Source of the DNA: CAYTRP01 sp964625145
GTDB lineage: Bacteria > Sumerlaeota > Sumerlaeia > SLMS01 > JAHLLQ01
Assembly: GCA_964625145.1 (NCBI GenBank)
Contig: CAZVAQ010000131.1
Span: 1-10,008, forward strand
DNA: 10,008 nt
Direction: 5' to 3'
Below the pieces are notes generated by a model. The model worked only from the letters and a program-made list of their open reading frames with translations. It did no database searches and was not told the origin of the DNA. Position numbers and translations under genes: made by a program. Shown here in pieces: positions 1 through 6,864 of the stretch. Each line of letters starts with the position of its first letter. Position 1 is the stretch's first letter.

Positions 1-63
1 GACGTGTCCAGAAAACGTGCGTTCCCTATGCACGACCCGGAGTCCCCGCAAGGATTCGCGCGC

Positions 64-1122
64 TCACTCATTCTTCAGCGAGGCCATGTCGATGCAGAAG
101 CGGTACTTCACGTCCGACTTGATCATTCGCTCGTAGGCTTCGTTGATCTTCTGGATCGGGATGACTTCGACGTCGGCCGTGATGTTGTGCGCGCCGCAGA
201 AATCGAGCATCTCCTGGGTTTCCGGAATGCCGCCGATCAGGGATCCCGACAGGCTGCGGCGGCCGAAGATCAGGCCGAAGGCGGAGACGGGCATCGGTCT
301 CTCCGGCGCGCCGACGAGCGTGATGCGGCCATCAACCCCCAAAAGGTTGAGGTACGCGTTGATGTCGTGGTCCGCCGCCACGCAGTCCAGGATGAAGTCA
401 AAGCTGCCCGCGTGGGCCTGCATCTCGTTGGCGTTGCGCGAGACGACGACTTCGTGGGCGCCGAGGCGCAGCGCGTCGTCGCGCTTGGACGGCGAGGTCG
501 TGAAGACCACGACGTGCGCGCCAAACGCGCGTGCAAACTTCACGCCCATGTGGCCAAGCCCGCCCAGCCCCACGACACCCACCTTCATTCCCTTCGTCAC
601 GCCCGCCTTGCGCATGGGCGAGTACGTCGTGATCCCCGCGCAGAGCAACGGCGCGGCGCCGGCAAGGTCGAGATTCGTGGGCACGCGCAGCGCAAACCGA
701 TCGTTCACCACGATGCTGTCGGAGTACCCGCCGTAGGTCACGCCGCCGAGGTGTTTGTCCGGAGAATTGTAGGTGAACGTGGCGTTGTGGCAGAACTGTT
801 CGAGGCCGGCCTTGCAATTCGGGCAGTCACCATCCGAATCCACCAGACACCCGACCGCGGCCAGGTCGCCGATCTTGAACTTCGTCACCGCCGGGCCGAC
901 CTTCGCCACGCGCCCGACAATCTCGTGCCCGGGGACACAGGGATAAACCGTCGGCATCACGCTGTGCCACTCGTCGCGCACCGTGTGGAGATCCGAATGA
1001 CAAACCCCGCAATACAGGATGTCGATGTGGACGTCGTGCTCGCCCGGCTCGCGGCGCTTGATCTGGTCAAGGGCCAACGGCGAGGTGGGGCTCGCGGCGG
1101 AGTAAGCCTTTGCTTTGTGCAT
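64..1122 (-). CDS. Zinc-dependent NAD(P)-linked alcohol dehydrogenase, YahK/cinnamyl-alcohol dehydrogenase type
   Basis: This 352-residue medium-chain dehydrogenase/reductase interconverts aldehydes and alcohols with NAD(P)H and is probably cytoplasmic. The catalytic zinc site is readable as C41 (in CGVCHSD), H66-E67 (in PGHE) and C161. A Rossmann motif GLGGLG lies at 185-190, and TTSPSK at 208-213 after the second strand resembles NADP-preferring YahK. The closest remembered relative is E. coli YahK, which shares GGIPETQEMLDFC and INEAYERM near the C-terminus. The structural-zinc lobe is atypical: the usual first Cys is D97, followed by C100, C103 and C111. The ATG has AGGAG nine nt upstream (plus-strand 1132-1136). 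The gene diverges from the glycoside hydrolase at 1320. Family assignment is firm; the substrate is unknown. Confidence 0.94.
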   Translation of the reverse strand: MHKAKAYSAASPTSPLALDQIKRREPGEHDVHIDILYCGVCHSDLHTVRDEWHSVMPTVYPCVPGHEIVGRVAKVGPAVTKFKIGDLAAVGCLVDSDGDCPNCKAGLEQFCHNATFTYNSPDKHLGGVTYGGYSDSIVVNDRFALRVPTNLDLAGAAPLLCAGITTYSPMRKAGVTKGMKVGVVGLGGLGHMGVKFARAFGAHVVVFTTSPSKRDDALRLGAHEVVVSRNANEMQAHAGSFDFILDCVAADHDINAYLNLLGVDGRITLVGAPERPMPVSAFGLIFGRRSLSGSLIGGIPETQEMLDFCGAHNITADVEVIPIQKINEAYERMIKSDVKYRFCIDMASLKNE

Positions 1123-1319
1123 GATTCCACGCTCCTGTCATGTCCGGTCTGGGACGATCGATCCTGCAGCGACCAGTACATGCAATTGAGCAGAGTTCTC
1201 AGTGGCGTGTCGAGGATTTGTCGCGAGCCAGGAACCCGGCATGAACCAATGCCTTGCGCTTTCCATTCCCTGGCACGAGCATGTGGGCGTGGAAAGCACA
1301 CACAGGATCCGCCACGACA
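1123..1319. other. Divergent intergenic region
   Basis: This 197-nt spacer lies between the leftward dehydrogenase and the rightward glycoside hydrolase, so it must hold both promoters. It contains the dehydrogenase ribosome-binding site (AGGAG on the minus strand, 1132-1136) and a small perfect inverted repeat GGCAT-N6-ATGCC at 1238-1253. I did not find convincing -35/-10 pairs. A 60-codon minus-strand frame at 1138-1320 has no recognisable features and is not called as a gene. Confidence 0.5.
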
Positions 1320-2375
1320 ATGACAGCCCGCCCTTGGTCCCCTCAGCAAGCCCACGCCTGGCACAGGCGCATGCCGTGGCTGGTCGGGGCGAACTATGTG
1401 CCGCGGACGGCGATCAACCAGCTTGAAATGTGGCAGGCGGAGTCGTTCGATCTGAAGACGGTCGACCAGGAGCTGGGGTGGGCGGCGTCGCTGGGGTTCA
1501 ACAGCATGCGCGTGTTCCTGCATCATCTCCTGTGGGAGCAGGACGCGGCGGGGTTTCTGCGGCGCGTGGAGCAGTTTCTCGATGTGGCGGAGCGGCATGG
1601 CATCGGCGCGATGTTTGTGCTGTTTGATTCGGTGTGGGATCCGCACCCGCGGCAGGGGCCGCAACGCGCGCCGCATCCGCACCGGCACAACTCCGGATGG
1701 GTGCAATCGCCGGGTGCGGAGGTGCTCGCCGATCCGGCACGGCATGATGCGCTGCGCGAGTATGTCACCGGAGTGATCCGGCATTTCCGCGATGACGCGC
1801 GCGTGCATGTGTGGGATGTGTGGAACGAGCCCGACAATCCGGTGGTGCAGTACCGCGATGTGGAACTGCCGGACAAGGCGGCGGCAGTGTTGCCGGTGCT
1901 GCGCAATGCCTTCGTATGGTCACGCGAGGCGCAACCGTCGCAGCCCATCACGAGCGGGTTGTGGTGCAATTGGCGCGGGAAGAAGATCGATGAGCTTTCC
2001 GCGATCCAGCGCCTTCAGGTGGAAGCATCGGACGTGATCTCGTTTCACACGTACGCGCCGGTGGAGGAGGTGCGGCGTGATTTGGAGGCATTGCGCGTGC
2101 ACGGGCGGCCGATCCTGTGCACGGAGTACATGGCGCGGCCGCTCGGCAGCACGTTTGATCCGGTGATGGGGCTATTCAAGAAAGAGGGCGTCGCGGCGTA
2201 CAACTGGGGATTCGTCAGCGGCAAGTCACAGACGATCTATCCGTGGGACTCGTGGGAGAAGGTGTATGACGGCGAACCGCGGCCATGGTTCCATGATGTG
2301 CTTCGCGAAGATGGTTCGCCGTATGATGAAGCGGAGGCGGATTATATTCGAAGTGTGACCAAGCCAAGATCATGA
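1320..2375 (+). CDS. Clan GH-A glycoside hydrolase (GH5/cellulase-like), predicted cytoplasmic
   Basis: This protein has about 351 residues and a TIM-barrel glycosidase pattern. WDVWNEP carries the likely acid/base E170, SFHTY (about 242-246) is the conserved His/Tyr strand, and ILCTEY carries the likely nucleophile E269, as expected for retaining GH-A enzymes. The opening PWLVGANYVPRTAINQLEMW matches a family often labelled 1,4-beta-xylanase or cellulase in bacterial genomes. The frame stays open back to a TTG at 1254. I chose the ATG at 1320 because the family-like segment (PWSPQQAHAWHRRMPWLVG) begins just after it and an AGGA lies 12 nt upstream, which is a weak site. No signal peptide is visible, so it may act on imported or intracellular oligosaccharides. 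The specific substrate is not predictable. It converges on the VKOR-DsbA gene. Confidence 0.87.
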   Translation: MTARPWSPQQAHAWHRRMPWLVGANYVPRTAINQLEMWQAESFDLKTVDQELGWAASLGFNSMRVFLHHLLWEQDAAGFLRRVEQFLDVAERHGIGAMFVLFDSVWDPHPRQGPQRAPHPHRHNSGWVQSPGAEVLADPARHDALREYVTGVIRHFRDDARVHVWDVWNEPDNPVVQYRDVELPDKAAAVLPVLRNAFVWSREAQPSQPITSGLWCNWRGKKIDELSAIQRLQVEASDVISFHTYAPVEEVRRDLEALRVHGRPILCTEYMARPLGSTFDPVMGLFKKEGVAAYNWGFVSGKSQTIYPWDSWEKVYDGEPRPWFHDVLREDGSPYDEAEADYIRSVTKPRS

Positions 2376-2380
2376 TTAAC

Positions 2381-2407
2381 CACGGGGAGCACGCAGAACA
2401 CAGGGAT
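2381..2407 (+). repeat. Three 9-nt imperfect tandem units (CACRSRGAR-like)
   Basis: The sequence reads as CACGGGGAG, CACGCAGAA and CACAGGGAT back to back, just after the glycoside hydrolase stop. It resembles the CCACGGAG/CACAGAG-type intergenic repeats that I recall being scattered downstream of genes in many bacterial genomes. The periodicity is seen directly; membership of a dispersed family is inference. Confidence 0.5.
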
Positions 2408-2458
2408 GGGATGAGATGCACCCAACAAGAGCAGCGCCTGTTCCCTCATCCTTCATCC
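2404..2458. terminator. Inverted repeat in convergent spacer, possible bidirectional terminator
   Basis: The left arm is GGATG+GGATGAG (2404-2415). It is complementary to CTCATCC (2445-2451) and CATCC (2454-2458), giving 12 bp with a 2-nt bulge (2452-2453) and a 29-nt loop. The stem sits between converging genes and includes the stop codon of the VKOR-DsbA gene (2453-2455), so it could end transcripts from both sides. There is no clean U-tract, so intrinsic termination is uncertain. The right arm is itself built from TTCATCC-type units like those at 6338-6365. Confidence 0.4.
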
Positions 2459-3682
2459 TTCCTTGGCAAACTCCACGAACGATTCCGCCAACTGAAATCC
2501 GTACAGCGCCAGAACATTCGCACTGTCAGCGGGGGGAAGATTGTCGAAATCCATGGCGCCACGCGTCACGACAAACGCGGGGGTTCCGTTGCGTCCGGGA
2601 AAGTAGCGCTCGCGCAGCAGGCGCGCGCGGCGTTCGTGTTCCGCAATCACGGCGGGCCATGTCACGCCGCTGTTCACGCGGTGCAGCGCCAGCATGCCCT
2701 GATCGCGCAGGGTCTCGTCCTCCGCGCGGGCGATGCCTTGTGGCGAAGACACGAGGGCGCCCTGGCGCATGAGCTTCAACGTTTGGTCCGCGGGCATGCC
2801 GGCAAGGGCGAGCGAGGTGGCCGCCGAAAGTTCATTGTACGGGCCCGATGCCGCGCCGTTGCGTCGCGACAGGAGGAAACGCACGCGAATGCGGCCGGTT
2901 TCGACTCCTTCGCGAATAAGCGTGGGGAGTTGCTGCTGCTCGAAGCGCTGGCAAATGGGGCAGTCGAAGTCCGACAGCATCACCAGCTCATAGGGCGCGT
3001 CCGCGCTGCCGATGACCATCGCGTCCATCACTTCGTCCAGCTCGCTCTTTGCCGTGGGCGTTGTGGGAATGTTGCTGACGGCGATGTTGGTTGATGGTTG
3101 TCCGGCATGCACACCATCGAGGAACGGCCACATTGCACCAACGATGGCAACACCGAGGGCCAACGATTGCAGGGCGGGGAGCAGCGGCGCGGCGAATGCC
3201 TGTCGCACGACGCCGAGGCAACTGGCCGCGACCGCAACGGACAGCAGCGACGCCACCTGGCACAGCGGGCACACATCCACAAAGCCGATCCATTGCGACG
3301 CGGCAAAGGCACAAGACGATCCCGCATGGAGCAGCGCCGTCATCGCAGTCAGTTGACGAAGGGCAATGTCAAGGCGCTGCGTGCTCAGCCAGCGGAGGAC
3401 CAGCACCGCACTCATCAATCCCGCGCCCCACCATTCCAGCGAGATGCCGAGCAGCGCCGTGCCGCCGCACGCATTTCCGCAAACGGCGCCGACCGATGCA
3501 CTCTCCGGTCCGGTCAGCAGGAGCAGGGCCGCTGCGACCAGGAGGTACGAAGCACCGAGGACGTAGGTAGTGATGGGTTGCAGGTACCAGGCCTGGCCGC
3601 GGGGAGCGTCCTGCCTCACGGGCGTCGCCTCGCTCGCCCGCTCTGGTTGCTGCGGGGCGGATCGCCTGCCATTCTTCTTCAA
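2453..3682 (-). CDS. VKOR-DsbA fusion: membrane disulfide-generating protein
   Basis: This 409-residue protein has two domains. The N-terminal half is a VKOR-like bundle with hydrophobic segments near 37-57, 80-98, 108-130, 139-160 and 168-188. It has a loop Cys pair C68/C72 and the redox motif CPLC (C138/C141) at the start of a helix. The C-terminal half (about 215-409) is a DsbA/thioredoxin-4-like domain with CPIC (C241/C244) and the cis-Pro motif T367-P368. Natural VKOR-thioredoxin fusions are known to oxidise exported proteins and pass electrons to quinone. By analogy the C-terminal domain should face the periplasm. The start is TTG, because GGAGG lies 5 nt upstream and no in-frame ATG precedes the first hydrophobic segment. 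It lies 31 nt after the kinase stop, suggesting co-transcription. The last codons fall within the spacer repeat. Confidence 0.88.
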   Translation of the reverse strand: MKKNGRRSAPQQPERASEATPVRQDAPRGQAWYLQPITTYVLGASYLLVAAALLLLTGPESASVGAVCGNACGGTALLGISLEWWGAGLMSAVLVLRWLSTQRLDIALRQLTAMTALLHAGSSCAFAASQWIGFVDVCPLCQVASLLSVAVAASCLGVVRQAFAAPLLPALQSLALGVAIVGAMWPFLDGVHAGQPSTNIAVSNIPTTPTAKSELDEVMDAMVIGSADAPYELVMLSDFDCPICQRFEQQQLPTLIREGVETGRIRVRFLLSRRNGAASGPYNELSAATSLALAGMPADQTLKLMRQGALVSSPQGIARAEDETLRDQGMLALHRVNSGVTWPAVIAEHERRARLLRERYFPGRNGTPAFVVTRGAMDFDNLPPADSANVLALYGFQLAESFVEFAKEG

Positions 3683-3687
3683 ATCAC

Positions 3688-3692
3688 CCTCC
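3688..3692 (-). promoter_or_regulatory. Shine-Dalgarno fixing a TTG start
   Basis: GGAGG on the minus strand is followed by a 5-nt spacer and then TTG AAG AAG AAT. The nearby ATG (within AAGAATGGC) is out of frame. This supports TTG as the start of the VKOR-DsbA gene. Confidence 0.75.
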
Positions 3693-3713
3693 GGAGCGAC
3701 TGTTCGGAGCCGG

Positions 3714-4991
3714 TCAGCAGAACTTCTCCAGCCTGTCGACCCACTCGCGCGCCGTCTGCGGCCGGTCCTCCGACTTCAACATCAGGCCTTGGCGCACGAG
3801 TTGTTCCAGCTCCTCGGGGATCTCGCTGTTGAATCCCCGCAGGGAGGGCACAATCTGTCGGCGGATCGAGTCAACCACATCGCGCAGCGTGGTGCCTTCG
3901 AAGGGGAACGACCCGGCGGACAGCAGGACATAAATCGTGACGGCCAGCCCCCACAGGTCGGTCATCGGGCTGATGGCGTTGGTCTCCAGCACCTCCGGGG
4001 CCGTGAAGCGGTTGGTCACCACGCGCATCTGGGGCAATGTCAGCCGGGTGCTGCCGCGCTCGACGGCCGCGATGCCAAAATCGCACAGGAACGCCCGCCC
4101 GTCTGCTTCCTGCAGCAGGATGTTGCTGGGCTTCACATCGCGATGAACGATGCCTTGCATGGATTGGCCGGTGTCGGTGTCCTTCCATGAAAAGCCGTGG
4201 GCGTGATCCAATGTGGTCGCGACCTGGCGCATGAGGTCGCAAACCTCTGTCACGCTCAGCCGGTTGCGTGGGGTGGTGTAGCGCTCCAGCGACGCTCCCT
4301 CGATGTAGTCCATCAGGAGATAGAGGAACCCGAAGCGCGAGTCACCGCTGGTCTCGTAGACGGGGACCAATCCCGGCGTTCCGGCATCGGCCAATCGCTG
4401 CACCAGGTCGGCCTCGCGGCGGAACCGCTGGGCCAGTCGCTCCAGGCGCGAGGAGCCCTTCTCCTCGCCATAGGCCAGCAGCTCGGGCCGCAGGATCTTG
4501 ATGGCAACCCACCGCGTGGAATCCCGGCTGCGTGCGCGCCACACCTGGCCATAGCCGCCCTCGCCGATGCGTTGGTAGACATGGAAGCGCCATGGGAAGT
4601 CACGATAGAGCGAGAGGGGGAAGAAGGCGCTGTGCCATTGGCGCAACAGCGCCTGGCTGACGGAGGTGTCCCCGGGGCGCGCTTCCCAGATCACCGACAG
4701 GCGCGGGCCGCTCTGCCCCAGGGTGATCACGTCGTGGCTCTGCAGCTTCACGCTGCCGCGCACGAGGGTCCCGCCGATGAAGGTCCCCTGGGTGCTGGTG
4801 AGGTCCTCGAGGATGTAGCTGCCGTGGCCGAGCCGCACAATGCGCGCGTGGAGCCGCGACACGCCGGCGTCCAGGTCGGGATCAAAGATGATGTGGCAGT
4901 TGGGGGAACGCCCCAGAAGGATCTCCTCCTGGTCGAACACGAATGTGGTCGGCGGTCGGTCCTTGGCCGTCAGTGCAATCCCCAGAGTCAT
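3714..4991 (-). CDS. FHA domain-containing Ser/Thr protein kinase (soluble, PknB-like)
   Basis: This 425-residue protein is an N-terminal FHA domain followed by a Hanks-type kinase. In the FHA part (about 5-100), GRS at 27-29, SRLHAR at 45-50 and TQGTFIGG at 67-74 match the phosphothreonine-binding signature. The kinase part (about 137-425) has GEGGYGQV (143-150), VAIK with K165, a candidate alpha-C glutamate E193, HRDVKPSN (283-290, catalytic D285), DFG (304-306), APE (331-333) and DLWG (345-348), so all catalytic elements are present. No transmembrane segment follows, so it is predicted to be cytoplasmic, unlike many bacterial receptor kinases. The activation loop between DFG and APE has several Ser/Thr residues for autophosphorylation. 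The ribosome-binding site is weak (AAGGA about 13 nt upstream). It is the first gene of an apparent two-gene operon with the VKOR-DsbA fusion. Confidence 0.93.
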   Translation of the reverse strand: MTLGIALTAKDRPPTTFVFDQEEILLGRSPNCHIIFDPDLDAGVSRLHARIVRLGHGSYILEDLTSTQGTFIGGTLVRGSVKLQSHDVITLGQSGPRLSVIWEARPGDTSVSQALLRQWHSAFFPLSLYRDFPWRFHVYQRIGEGGYGQVWRARSRDSTRWVAIKILRPELLAYGEEKGSSRLERLAQRFRREADLVQRLADAGTPGLVPVYETSGDSRFGFLYLLMDYIEGASLERYTTPRNRLSVTEVCDLMRQVATTLDHAHGFSWKDTDTGQSMQGIVHRDVKPSNILLQEADGRAFLCDFGIAAVERGSTRLTLPQMRVVTNRFTAPEVLETNAISPMTDLWGLAVTIYVLLSAGSFPFEGTTLRDVVDSIRRQIVPSLRGFNSEIPEELEQLVRQGLMLKSEDRPQTAREWVDRLEKFC

Positions 4992-5076
4992 GCCCCGGCT
5001 TGTCCTTCCCGATCCAGTCTTGCAATGCCAACCAATTCATCAGGCGCTCCGCCGCAGGGGTCAAGCCGGTGATGAT

Positions 5077-5106
5077 GAAAAGAAGAGAAAAAGAAGAAAA
5101 GAAGAG
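5077..5106 (+). repeat. 30-nt uninterrupted purine tract
   Basis: This is a run of 30 purines on the plus strand, made of GAAAAG/GAAGA-type units, in the 218-nt divergent spacer between the kinase (start 4991) and the TIGR03032 gene (start 5210). On the kinase transcript side it reads as a CTTCTTTT-rich pyrimidine tract. Such tracts can bend or form triplex DNA. A role in promoter activity is only inferred. Confidence 0.55.
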
Positions 5107-5209
5107 CCTTCCGGTCGGCCAACTCGCGGCACCATTCTCCCGACTTGCCACCGGTTTCCTCGATCGGCAAGGATGCCGGCCAGCCCCAACAAGGAGCACC
5201 CACCCCGCC

Positions 5210-6280
5210 ATGACCGACCCCGCCCCTGTCCCGGGCGCCGCACAACCAAAGCTGGAAGTCACCGGCTCGCGCCTGTTCGACCGATGGATGGCCGACTTGG
5301 GCGGTTGCATCGCCTTCACCACGTACTCCACCGGGAAGCTGTTCTTCATCGGCATGCAGGATAGCGGCCGGCTGTCGATCTTCGAGCGCACCCTGGAGCG
5401 GGTGATGGGAATGCACGCCACCTCCGAGCGCATCTGGGTCAGCACGATCTACCAATTGTGGCGGTTTGACAACCTGCTTTTGCCGGGCCAGGTGTTCAAT
5501 GGCTACGACCGCTTGTTTGTCCCGCGCGAATCCCGCGTCACCGGGGACATCGACATCCACGACCTGGCCGTCGATGCCGACGGGCGCGTCGTCTTCGTCA
5601 ACACGATGTTCAACTGTCTGGCCACGACGGACGACCGGCACAGCTTCATCCCCCTGTGGCGGCCGCCGTGGATCAGCCGCATCGCGCCGGAGGACCGTTG
5701 CCACCTGAACGGATTGGCCATGCGCGACGGCAAGCCGCGCTACGCCACGGCCGTCAGCCGCAGCGATGTCGTCGACGGATGGCGCGACCGCCGCCACGAT
5801 GGCGGTGTCGTCATCGACATCGAGTCGAACGAAGTCATCGCCACGGGCCTGTCCATGCCGCATTCGCCGCGGTGGTATCGCGACCGGTTGTGGCTGCTCA
5901 ACTCCGGCGAGGGATACTTCGGATACATTGACCCGGCCACCGGCAAGTTTGAACCGGTCTGCTTCTGCCCCGGATACGCGCGCGGGTTGGCGTTTCACGA
6001 CAAGTGGGCCGTCATCGGTTTGTCCGACCGGCGGGAGAACCGCACGTTCCAGGGGCTCGCGCTGGAGGAAAACCTGCGCCAGCACGACACGGATTCGCGG
6101 TGCGGTCTGCTGGTCGTCGACCTCGACACCGGCGAAACGCCCCACGGCGTGCGCATCTCGGGCGTCGTCCGCGAGCTGTTCGACGTGTCGATCCTCCCCG
6201 GCGCCAAGCGCCCCATGGCCATCGGATTCCTGACCGACGAGATCAAGAAGTTCATCTCCTTCCCGCCCCAACAATCCTAA
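5210..6280 (+). CDS. TIGR03032/DUF4915 family protein, function unknown
   Basis: This 356-residue protein has a repetitive beta-strand pattern suggesting a propeller-like fold. Family-like signatures are GDIDIHDLA (112-120), FVNTMFNCL (129-137), HLNGLA (165-170), MPHSPRW (216-222), LNSGEG (230-235) and PGYARGL (254-260). They place it in the TIGR03032 group, whose biochemical role I do not know to be established. The conserved His and Asn clusters could bind a ligand or metal, but that is speculation. There is no signal peptide or membrane segment. The open frame extends upstream to 4943, but I placed the start at the ATG at 5210 because AAGGAG lies at 5191-5196 and the upstream residues look non-coding and overlap the purine tract. 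The gene is divergent from the kinase and followed by a pyrimidine repeat. Family call fairly sure; function unknown. Confidence 0.85.
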   Translation: MTDPAPVPGAAQPKLEVTGSRLFDRWMADLGGCIAFTTYSTGKLFFIGMQDSGRLSIFERTLERVMGMHATSERIWVSTIYQLWRFDNLLLPGQVFNGYDRLFVPRESRVTGDIDIHDLAVDADGRVVFVNTMFNCLATTDDRHSFIPLWRPPWISRIAPEDRCHLNGLAMRDGKPRYATAVSRSDVVDGWRDRRHDGGVVIDIESNEVIATGLSMPHSPRWYRDRLWLLNSGEGYFGYIDPATGKFEPVCFCPGYARGLAFHDKWAVIGLSDRRENRTFQGLALEENLRQHDTDSRCGLLVVDLDTGETPHGVRISGVVRELFDVSILPGAKRPMAIGFLTDEIKKFISFPPQQS

Positions 6281-6337
6281 CCCAAACCCACCACCAGCAT
6301 ACCCTCATTCCAAACCTTCACTCTTCACCCTCTTTTC

Positions 6338-6365
6338 TTCATCCTTCATCCTTCACCCTTCACCC
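6338..6365 (+). repeat. Tandem array of four 7-nt units TTCAYCC
   Basis: TTCATCC, TTCATCC, TTCACCC and TTCACCC follow each other without a gap. They form the core of a pyrimidine-rich spacer (6297-6369) with degenerate copies such as TTCACTC and TTCACCC further upstream. The same unit occurs at 2446-2458. The array lies just ahead of the acetyltransferase gene and ends 4 nt before the ATG at 6370. Confidence 0.7.
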
Positions 6366-6399
6366 TTCCATGCCCCTTCCCCGCGGTCGCGATCTTGAA

Positions 6400-6864
6400 A
6401 TGATTCGCCAACATCTGGATGGCATCCCTCGTCATCCCTTGCCGGATGGTTATGTGCTGGAGCGTTGGCAGCCGGGGGATGAGGAGAATTGGCTCCGCAT
6501 CCACCGCATCGCCGATTCCTACAACGATTTCACCGAAGAATCGTTCCGCCGTCACTACGGATTTATCGATACGGAGTGGGCGCGGCGCATCTTGTTTCTG
6601 CGGGTGGCTGGTGGAGGCCCGACGGTCGGGACGGCGGGCGCATGGTGGAACGACAATTGGCGCGGCGGTTCATGGGGGCGGCTGCATTGGGTGGCGATCG
6701 TGCCGGGTCATCAGGGGCGGGGATTGGCGCGGCCGCTCATCTCGACGGCGCTACACCGGCTGCGCGAGTTGGGTCACCAGCGCGCTTATCTGGACACCAA
6801 CAGCGTCCGCCCCGTCGCCATTCGGCTCTACGAGGAATTCGGATTCGCGGAGGCAGAACCATGA
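6400..6864 (+). CDS. GNAT family N-acetyltransferase
   Basis: This protein has 154 residues if started at the ATG at 6400, which opens MIRQHLDGIPRHPLPDGY. I recall that pattern as typical at the start of such GNAT proteins. An in-frame ATG at 6370 adds ten residues (MPLPRGRDLE), and neither start has a clear Shine-Dalgarno, so 6370 remains possible. Motif A, VAIVPGHQGRGLARPLI, carries the acetyl-CoA pyrophosphate loop Q-G-R-G-L-A. Motif B, YLDTNSVRPVAIRLYEEFGF, is the usual C-terminal signature. It should transfer an acyl group from acyl-CoA to an amine on a small molecule or protein; the substrate is unknown. The stop codon overlaps the start of the next gene as ATGA, so the two are likely translationally coupled. 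Confidence 0.88.
   Translation: MIRQHLDGIPRHPLPDGYVLERWQPGDEENWLRIHRIADSYNDFTEESFRRHYGFIDTEWARRILFLRVAGGGPTVGTAGAWWNDNWRGGSWGRLHWVAIVPGHQGRGLARPLISTALHRLRELGHQRAYLDTNSVRPVAIRLYEEFGFAEAEP

Noticed and set aside
1138..1320. 60-codon minus-strand frame upstream of the alcohol dehydrogenase.
   Set aside because: No ribosome-binding site and no recognisable domain were found. It fits a chance frame within the divergent promoter region.
4..1323. A 439-codon plus-strand open frame.
   Set aside because: It lies antisense to the firmly identified alcohol dehydrogenase and shows only Arg/His/Val-rich shadow composition typical of GC-rich DNA.
4943..5209. N-terminal extension of the TIGR03032 protein by 89 residues.
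   Set aside because: It overlaps the 5' end of the kinase gene and the purine tract. A Shine-Dalgarno precedes the ATG at 5210.
4988..6274. A 428-codon minus-strand open frame.
   Set aside because: It is the shadow of the TIGR03032 gene; no recognisable motif is present.
6338..6365. 7-mer array as a CRISPR or iteron origin.
   Set aside because: Units are contiguous without spacers, only 7 nt long and pyrimidine-only. No cas or replication gene is nearby.
6004..6369. N-terminal extension of the acetyltransferase frame back to 6004.
   Set aside because: It overlaps the TIGR03032 coding region in another frame and passes through the pyrimidine repeat. GNAT-like sequence begins only at about 6400.
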